NCBI GenBank assembly: GCA_946481265.1
Contig: CAMLNE010000032.1
Coordinates: 1 to 19,779 of the forward strand
From: an uncultured Panacagrimonas sp.
GTDB lineage: Bacteria; Pseudomonadota; Gammaproteobacteria; Nevskiales; Nevskiaceae
Direction: 5' to 3'
Length of the DNA: 19,779 nucleotides
A program made the position numbers and the translations under genes. Positions 16,168-19,779 of the stretch are shown here, piece by piece. The notes beneath the pieces are model-generated. The model made no database searches, was not told the DNA's origin, and worked only from the letters and a program-made list of their open reading frames with translations. Position 1 is the first letter of the stretch. Each line of letters starts with the position of its first letter.

Positions 16168-16839
16168 TCAGGACGGGTTCACATTGATCCCGATGGAGCT
16201 GTAGATCAGCCCCTGGACGATCGAAAAGGGCAAGGCGAGCATCTGCCCGAGGATGCCGGTGACGAGCAGGCCCACCAGGATCACCATGCCCCAGGGCTCC
16301 AGTCGCGACAGCGGGATGGCGAGCGAGGGCGGCAGCAGGCCGACGGCGATGCGACCACCGTCGAGCGGCGGCAGCGGGATGAGGTTGAGCACCATCAGGA
16401 TCACGTTGATGCCGACGCCGGCGACGCACATGTCGCGCAGCAGCGTCCAGCCGCCCGTCGGTGCCCCCATCGTGAGATAGACCCACAGGATCCCGACCCA
16501 GCCGAAGGCCATCGCCAGGTTGGAAGCCGGTCCGGCGCCAGCGACGATCGCCATGTCGCGCAGTGGCGAGCGCAGCCGGCGGAAATCCACCGGCACCGGC
16601 TTGGCCCAGCCGAACAGGAAGGGGCTCTTGAACAGCAGCAGCATCGCCGGCACCAGCACGGTGCCGATGAGGTCGATGTGGCGGATCGGGTTGAGGGTCA
16701 GCCGGCCGGCCCGCTCGGCGGTGTCGTCACCCAGGCGGCGCGCCACGTAGCCGTGCGAAGCCTCGTGCACGGTGATGGCAAGCAGGACGGGAACGGCCCA
16801 GATCGCGATCTGCTGGGCAAGGAGCTGGAAGTCTGGCAT
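16168..16839 (-). CDS. M50-family site-2-type membrane metalloprotease
   Basis: This predicted intramembrane zinc protease of the M50B type has 223 residues and about 5-6 membrane segments. The zinc motif HEASH lies at 25-29 in the first helix and the third ligand motif NLIPLPPLDGGR at 152-163 with D160; GPASNLAMA (103-111) is also typical. There is no PDZ domain, so it is the short form rather than RseP. In many gammaproteobacteria this form sits next to trpS and scpAB, as here. The substrate is unknown. The start at ATG 16839 is preceded by GCGGG only; a 61-base gap separates it from the Cys-rich protein upstream. Confidence 0.93.
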   Translation of the reverse strand: MPDFQLLAQQIAIWAVPVLLAITVHEASHGYVARRLGDDTAERAGRLTLNPIRHIDLIGTVLVPAMLLLFKSPFLFGWAKPVPVDFRRLRSPLRDMAIVAGAGPASNLAMAFGWVGILWVYLTMGAPTGGWTLLRDMCVAGVGINVILMVLNLIPLPPLDGGRIAVGLLPPSLAIPLSRLEPWGMVILVGLLVTGILGQMLALPFSIVQGLIYSSIGINVNPS

Positions 16840-16900
16840 CCCGCATTATCGCGCATCGACTCGGCGCCGTACTCCAGGCGTTGGCCCGTTGCGGGCTTTC

Positions 16901-17332
16901 TCAGGGCGCCTGCTTCCAGGAATTGCCCGCGTCCTTGCGACGGTCCAGACCCGCGCGCCGGTCCGCCTTCTCCTCGAAGCGGATATCGCCGCGCCGGTCG
17001 TGCCCGTCACGACGATGCGTGCTGCGCCGATCGAGCACCCGCATCCACTGGCACTTGCAGGAGGACGGGCGATCGCAGGCCTCCAGCGGCAGCGGCGGCG
17101 ACTCCTCGTCCGGGTACCACGCCGATTCGATGCGCCGCGCGGCCTCGCAGCATTCCTCGCAGGTCTTGATCATGCGCCCAGGGCGGCGCGTCGGCGTGAT
17201 CTGCGCAATCGTCGCGGGTCGCAGCGGCCCGCTCCTGTCCGGCGCGGCTGCCTGGACCTTGCCGCCCCGCCGCAGGTACCAGACCGCACAGCCCAGCACC
17301 GCGATCACCACCAAGAAGATCAGCACGCCCAT
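16901..17332 (-). CDS. uncharacterised membrane-anchored Cys/Arg-rich protein
   Basis: I do not recognise a named family with certainty. The 143-residue product has one membrane segment at the N-terminus (MGVLIFLVVIAVLGCAVWYL, then RRGGK), which by the positive-inside rule puts the rest in the cytoplasm. Cysteines are spaced C58-x2-C61-C62, C86-x5-C92-x-C94, suggesting a metal or disulfide site. The second half is full of Arg pairs (DRRSTHRRDGHDRR, then ADRRAGLDRR). A CxC followed by DRR repeats reminds me of short conserved proteins of Xanthomonadales, but I cannot confirm this. ATG 17332 has AAGGAA just upstream, making the start firm; codons further up in frame are less likely. It lies between yciO and the M50 protease, same strand. 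Confidence 0.75.
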   Translation of the reverse strand: MGVLIFLVVIAVLGCAVWYLRRGGKVQAAAPDRSGPLRPATIAQITPTRRPGRMIKTCEECCEAARRIESAWYPDEESPPLPLEACDRPSSCKCQWMRVLDRRSTHRRDGHDRRGDIRFEEKADRRAGLDRRKDAGNSWKQAP

Positions 17333-17455
17333 GGGTTCCTTGCCCCTCCCGACGCTGGGTTGTCCGAGGACGCGCCTCGCGACCTTTGGTATTGGACGGA
17401 TCGTCGCATAGTACGCGCGGCTTGCGGCCCCCCGATACCGCGATTGCCGTCGTAT

Positions 17456-17474
17456 GGCCTGACGGCTCCAGGCC
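17456..17474 (-). terminator. hairpin after yciO, possible terminator
   Basis: GGCCTG (17456-17461) and CAGGCC (17469-17474) form a 6-bp stem with a 7-base loop, 4 bases after the yciO stop on the minus strand. No T-tract follows. It could end or attenuate yciO transcription before the Cys-rich gene, which begins 147 bases after the stop of yciO. Confidence 0.35.
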
Positions 17475-17478
17475 GACC

Positions 17479-18108
17479 TCAATCGCTCCAGGCGCCCTTG
17501 CCGCGGCGCACCACCAGGGGCGCCTCCCCGCTCAGATCGATCACGGTGGTCGGCTCGGTACCGCAGTGGCCGCCGTCGATCACCACGTCGACCGCTGCAT
17601 CCAGCGCCTCGCGCCAGTCGCCCGGCGCCGCCACCGGCTCGCTTTCGCCCGGCAGGATCAGCGTTCCGCTGATCAGCGGCTCACCCAGTGTTTCGAGCAG
17701 CGCCTGGGCGACCACGTGGTCGGGCACGCGGATGCCGATGGTCTTGCGCTTTTCGTGCGCGACCCGCTTGGGCAGTTCCTTGGTCGCGTTCAGGATGAAG
17801 GTGTACGGCCCCGGCGTGTGCTGGCGCAGCAGGCGGAACTGCCAGTTGTCGACGCGCGCGTAGGTGGCGATCTCGGACAGGTCGCGACAGACCAGCGTGA
17901 ACTGGTGGTGGCGATCGAACTGGCGGATGCGGCGCAGCCGCTCGGTGGCGTCCTTGTCCTCGAGCTGACAGCCCAGCGCGTAGCAGGAATCGGTCGGATA
18001 CGCGATCACCGCACCCTGACGCAGGCGCACCGCCACCTGGGCGAGCGTGCGCTTGTGCGGGTTCACGGGGTGGATCTCGAACCAGTCGGCCACGATCGGA
18101 TGCTCCAT
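17479..18108 (-). CDS. yciO: YciO, Sua5/YrdC-family protein
   Basis: This is a 209-residue protein of the Sua5/YrdC/YciO family. It matches E. coli YciO along its length as I remember it: FEIHPVNPHKRTLAQ at the start, VIAYPTDSCYALGCQLEDKDA, FTLVCRDLSEIATYARVDN, TPGPYTFILNATKELPKR, EKRKTIGIRVPDH, and PTTVIDLSGEAPLVVRRGKG at the end. YrdC/Sua5 relatives make threonylcarbamoyl-AMP for tRNA t6A; YciO itself keeps the fold and nucleotide pocket, but its own role is less clear. ATG 18108 lacks a visible ribosome site. It is divergent from yciB across a 59-base gap and is the first gene of the minus-strand run to rluB. Confidence 0.94.
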   Translation of the reverse strand: MEHPIVADWFEIHPVNPHKRTLAQVAVRLRQGAVIAYPTDSCYALGCQLEDKDATERLRRIRQFDRHHQFTLVCRDLSEIATYARVDNWQFRLLRQHTPGPYTFILNATKELPKRVAHEKRKTIGIRVPDHVVAQALLETLGEPLISGTLILPGESEPVAAPGDWREALDAAVDVVIDGGHCGTEPTTVIDLSGEAPLVVRRGKGAWSD

Positions 18109-18154
18109 CTGCGAGGTGCGGACCCGCGCGAAACGGCGGGGGCATCGGGCCTCC

Positions 18155-18160
18155 TATAAT
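18155..18160 (+). promoter_or_regulatory. perfect -10 box of yciB
   Basis: TATAAT at 18155-18160 ends 7 bases before the ATG at 18168. No -35 box is evident 16-18 bases upstream and no extended TG is present. Transcription from it would begin at or within a base or two of the start codon, so the mRNA would be leaderless. An in-frame ATG at 18159 overlaps the box and is less likely as start. Confidence 0.65.
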
Positions 18161-18167
18161 GCCCCCA

Positions 18168-18719
18168 ATGAAATCCCTCATCGACATGCTGCCCGCGCTG
18201 CTGTTCCTCGCGGCGCTCTTTCTCGGCGACATCTACATCGCCACCGGTGTGCTCATGGCCGCGCTGATCGCGCTCGCCGGCTGGTACTGGTGGCGCGACG
18301 GCAAGCCCCACAAGCTGCACAGCTTCAGCGCGGTGGTGGTGCTGGTGCTCGGCGGCGCCACGCTGCTCATCCAGGATTCCAGTTTCGTCAAGTACAAGAC
18401 CACTGTGGTCAACGGCATCATCGCCCTGATCTTCCTCGGCTCCCATCTGATCGGCGACAAGGTGCTGCTGCAGCGCATCCCGCAGCAGACGCTGGCGATG
18501 CCTGACGCGGTCTGGCGCCGGGTGAACTTCGCCTGGGCCTGCTTCTTCGGTGGCGTTGCGCTGCTCAACCTCTACGTCATGCAGCACTTCGACGATCGCG
18601 TCTGGGGCCTGTTCAAGACCGTCGGCGTCACCGCGATGATGTTCGTGTTCATGCTCGCCCACCTGCCCTTCCTGTCGCGCTACCTGCCGCACGACGAGGC
18701 CCCGACCAAGTCCGGCTGA
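18168..18719 (+). CDS. yciB: inner membrane septation protein YciB/IspZ
   Basis: This is a small polytopic inner membrane protein of the YciB (IspZ, septation protein A) family, 183 residues. Hydrophobic segments are at about 6-22, 24-42, 50-65, 76-93, 118-136 and 147-166. Family marks include DIYIATGVLMA, FSAVVVLVLGGATLLIQDSSFVKYKTTVVNGI and LPFLSRYLPHDE at the end. It has been linked to septation and to envelope homeostasis together with cardiolipin-related proteins. I chose ATG 18168 because the alternative ATG 18159 lies inside the -10 box. The neighbours yciI and bolA follow, as in Pseudomonas and relatives. Confidence 0.95.
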   Translation: MKSLIDMLPALLFLAALFLGDIYIATGVLMAALIALAGWYWWRDGKPHKLHSFSAVVVLVLGGATLLIQDSSFVKYKTTVVNGIIALIFLGSHLIGDKVLLQRIPQQTLAMPDAVWRRVNFAWACFFGGVALLNLYVMQHFDDRVWGLFKTVGVTAMMFVFMLAHLPFLSRYLPHDEAPTKSG

Positions 18720-18745
18720 GCGACCGGCCGCCGTACCCGACAGCT

Positions 18746-18772
18746 CGACGAATCCGCCTCCGGCATTCGTCG
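18746..18772 (+). terminator. inverted repeat after yciB, possible terminator
   Basis: CGACGAAT (18746-18753) and ATTCGTCG (18765-18772) form an 8-bp stem around an 11-base loop that can pair further inside (GCC/GGC). It starts 26 bases after the yciB stop and is followed by CCCTTCAT, a weak pyrimidine run. It would separate yciB from yciI. Confidence 0.45.
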
Positions 18773-18830
18773 CCCTTCATCCTGCCGGCGCTTCGAACCA
18801 GGCACCGGCGCGCACTGGAAACTGAAAATC

Positions 18831-19127
18831 ATGCTCTACGTCATCTTCGGTCTCGATGCCCCCGATTCCGCCCCCAAGCGTGCTGCCCATCGCGCAGCGC
18901 ACCTGGAGCGCGTCAAGGCACTGCATGATCAGGGCCGCATTGCGATGGTCGGTCCGCTGCCCCGCCTGGATGCGCCCTCGCTCGAGGGCGGCTCGGTAGG
19001 CAGCCTGATCGTGGCGGAGTTCGAGAGCCTGGAAGCCGCGCGCGCCTGGATCGAGGCCGATCCCTTCTCCAAGGCGGGCGTCTACGCCTCGGTCGAAGTG
19101 CATCCCTTCCTGAAACTGTCGCTGTAA
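18831..19127 (+). CDS. yciI: YciI-family protein
   Basis: This is a 98-residue protein of the YciI family, small ferredoxin-fold proteins related to muconolactone isomerase-like domains. The whole conserved frame is present: MLYVIFGLDAPDSAPKR, RAAHLERVKALHDQGRI with the conserved H24, MVGPLP, SLIVAEFESLEAARAWIEADPF with D77, and GVYASVEVHPF. H24 and D77 are the residue pair proposed to form the active site in the family. No physiological reaction is established. ATG 18831 is preceded by GGAAACTGAAAATC, a loosely spaced ribosome site. Its TAA shares one base with the bolA ATG (TAATG), so the two are coupled. Confidence 0.95.
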   Translation: MLYVIFGLDAPDSAPKRAAHRAAHLERVKALHDQGRIAMVGPLPRLDAPSLEGGSVGSLIVAEFESLEAARAWIEADPFSKAGVYASVEVHPFLKLSL

Positions 19128-19384
19128 TGACCCGCGTCGAGCGCATCCTCGAGGTGCTGCGGCAGGCCTTTCCCGGTGCCCGCCTGCAGCTCGACGATGA
19201 ATCGCACCTGCACGCCGGCCACGCCGGCGCGGCCACCGGCCGCAGCCATTACCGCCTGCTGATCGTGTCGCCGGTCTTCGCCGGCCTGAATCCCGTTGCG
19301 CGGCATCGCGCGATCTACGCTGCGCTGGGCGATCTGATGCAGACCGACATCCATGCCCTGTCGATCGATGCGCGTGACGCCTGA
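19127..19384 (+). CDS. bolA: BolA-family protein
   Basis: BolA proteins of 80-105 residues work with monothiol glutaredoxins in iron-sulfur cluster handling, and E. coli BolA also acts in morphology control. This 85-residue product has the class II KH-like fold with ESHLHAGH (H27, H29, H32), FAGLNPVARHRAIYAALGDLM containing the conserved RHR (59-61), and DIHALSI near the end. The histidines of the HxH loop and H60 are the likely cluster ligands. It is compact, without the N-terminal extension of E. coli BolA. It begins at the one-base TAATG overlap with yciI. Confidence 0.95.
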   Translation: MTRVERILEVLRQAFPGARLQLDDESHLHAGHAGAATGRSHYRLLIVSPVFAGLNPVARHRAIYAALGDLMQTDIHALSIDARDA

Positions 19385-19388
19385 GCCC

Positions 19389-19410
19389 TGCGCCGGCGCG
19401 AGGCGGCGCA
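19389..19410 (+). terminator. GC hairpin after bolA, possible terminator
   Basis: TGCGCCG (19389-19395) and CGGCGCA (19404-19410) form a 7-bp stem with an 8-base loop, 4 bases after the bolA stop. No T-tract follows. It would separate bolA from the parA-like gene. Confidence 0.4.
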
Positions 19411-19436
19411 CGGTATCCCGCGCCATGCCGATCCGA

Positions 19437-19442
19437 TAGCAT
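19437..19442 (+). promoter_or_regulatory. candidate -10 box for the parA-like gene
   Basis: TAGCAT at 19437-19442 lies 26 bases before the ATG at 19469. The bases after it repeat those after the mtaD -10 candidate. No -35 box is clear. Confidence 0.3.
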
Positions 19443-19468
19443 CGCGCGCTCGAAAACCGGGAGACCGC

Positions 19469-19779
19469 ATGCGCCGCGTCGTGTTCAACCAGAAGGGCGG
19501 TGTGGGCAAGACCACCATCGTCGCGAACCTCGCCGCGATCGCCGCCAGCCGCGGCCTGCGCACCCTGGTGATCGACCTCGATACGCAGGCCAATGCCTCG
19601 CAGTACCTGCTCGGGCCTGCCGTGCGCTCGGCCGATCGCAGCATCGCCGACTTCTTCGAATCCACCCTGGCGTTCAGCCTGCAGCAGCCCGCGTTCGCCT
19701 CCTATGCGACGCGCACGCCCTTCGAGAACCTGGACGTGGTGGTGTCCAGCCCCAGGCTCGAGGAGCTGATCGTCAAGCT
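19469..19779 (+). CDS. ParA/Soj/MinD-type ATPase, truncated by window end
   Basis: This is the N-terminal 103 residues of a ParA-family ATPase; the gene runs off the window. The deviant Walker A motif [10 protein letters not shown] with the signature lysine is at residues 7-16 and the Walker A' segment [16 protein letters not shown] at 34-49. ATG 19469 has GGGAG 5 bases upstream and gives almost no residues before the first strand ([11 protein letters not shown]), so there is no N-terminal DNA-binding domain as in plasmid ParA of type Ia. Such proteins position chromosomes, pili, flagella or chemoreceptors; without the rest of the gene and any parB partner the cargo cannot be told. Confidence 0.92.
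   Translation, partial: MRRVVFNQKGGVGKTTIVANLAAIAASRGLRTLVIDLDTQANASQYLLGPAVRSADRSIADFFESTLAFSLQQPAFASYATRTPFENLDVVVSSPRLEELIVK

Noticed and set aside
16839..16850. GATAAT on the minus strand just before the M50 ATG as a leaderless promoter
   Set aside because: It ends only 5 bases before the start, has no -35 box, and the gene may be read from upstream. The evidence is weaker than for yciB.
1..19779. CRISPR arrays, insertion sequences, integrase or prophage genes, and signs of recent transfer
   Set aside because: None seen: no regularly spaced repeats, no terminal inverted repeats flanking a transposase, no phage or integrase genes. The tRNA at the left edge has no integrase beside it on the side visible here.

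Overview
The window looks like a chromosomal segment of a high-GC gammaproteobacterium, most likely of the Xanthomonadales/Lysobacterales or a close relative. The reasons are the base composition (very GC-rich by eye), the wholly gammaproteobacterial gene content (yciO, yciB, yciI, bolA, rluB, yciK, and ubiG next to a MupP-like phosphatase) and gene orders I recall from Pseudomonas and Xanthomonas. I see no insertion sequence, phage gene, integrase or CRISPR array. Coding density is high and many genes start with GTG.

Positions 1-104 hold a tRNA-Thr(CGT) gene on the minus strand, cut by the window edge, with a clear sigma70-type promoter. Positions 338-7110 (plus strand) are one tightly coupled operon for type IV pilus priming and the pilus tip: a FimU/GspH-type pseudopilin, pilV, pilW, pilX, the large tip protein pilY1, and pilE. 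Most junctions are stop/start overlaps or gaps of a few bases.

Positions 7209-11848 hold a housekeeping block. mtnA (minus) is divergent from mtaD-ubiG-mupP-like-yciK (plus). MtaD and MtnA belong to methylthioadenosine salvage by the deaminase route known from Pseudomonas aeruginosa. UbiG makes ubiquinone. The HAD phosphatase is probably the N-acetylmuramate 6-phosphate phosphatase of cell-wall recycling. The YciK-type dehydrogenase appears to lack its catalytic serine.

Positions 11960-18108 (minus strand) are read in the order yciO, a small membrane-anchored Cys/Arg-rich protein of unknown function, an M50 rhomboid-unrelated site-2-type protease, trpS, a GNAT acetyltransferase, scpA, scpB and rluB. 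The scpA-scpB pair encodes the condensin partners of SMC. Divergent from yciO are yciB (with a perfect -10 box only 7 bases before its ATG), yciI and bolA (plus). The window ends inside a ParA/Soj-like ATPase gene.

No obviously new multi-gene system is present. The most unusual points are the uncharacterised Cys/Arg-rich protein beside the M50 protease, the YciK homologue with a degenerate active site, a PilY1 with an altered metal-site motif, a probable leaderless yciB transcript, a near-identical promoter-like block before mtaD and parA, and GC-rich hairpins without a T-tract just after several stop codons.
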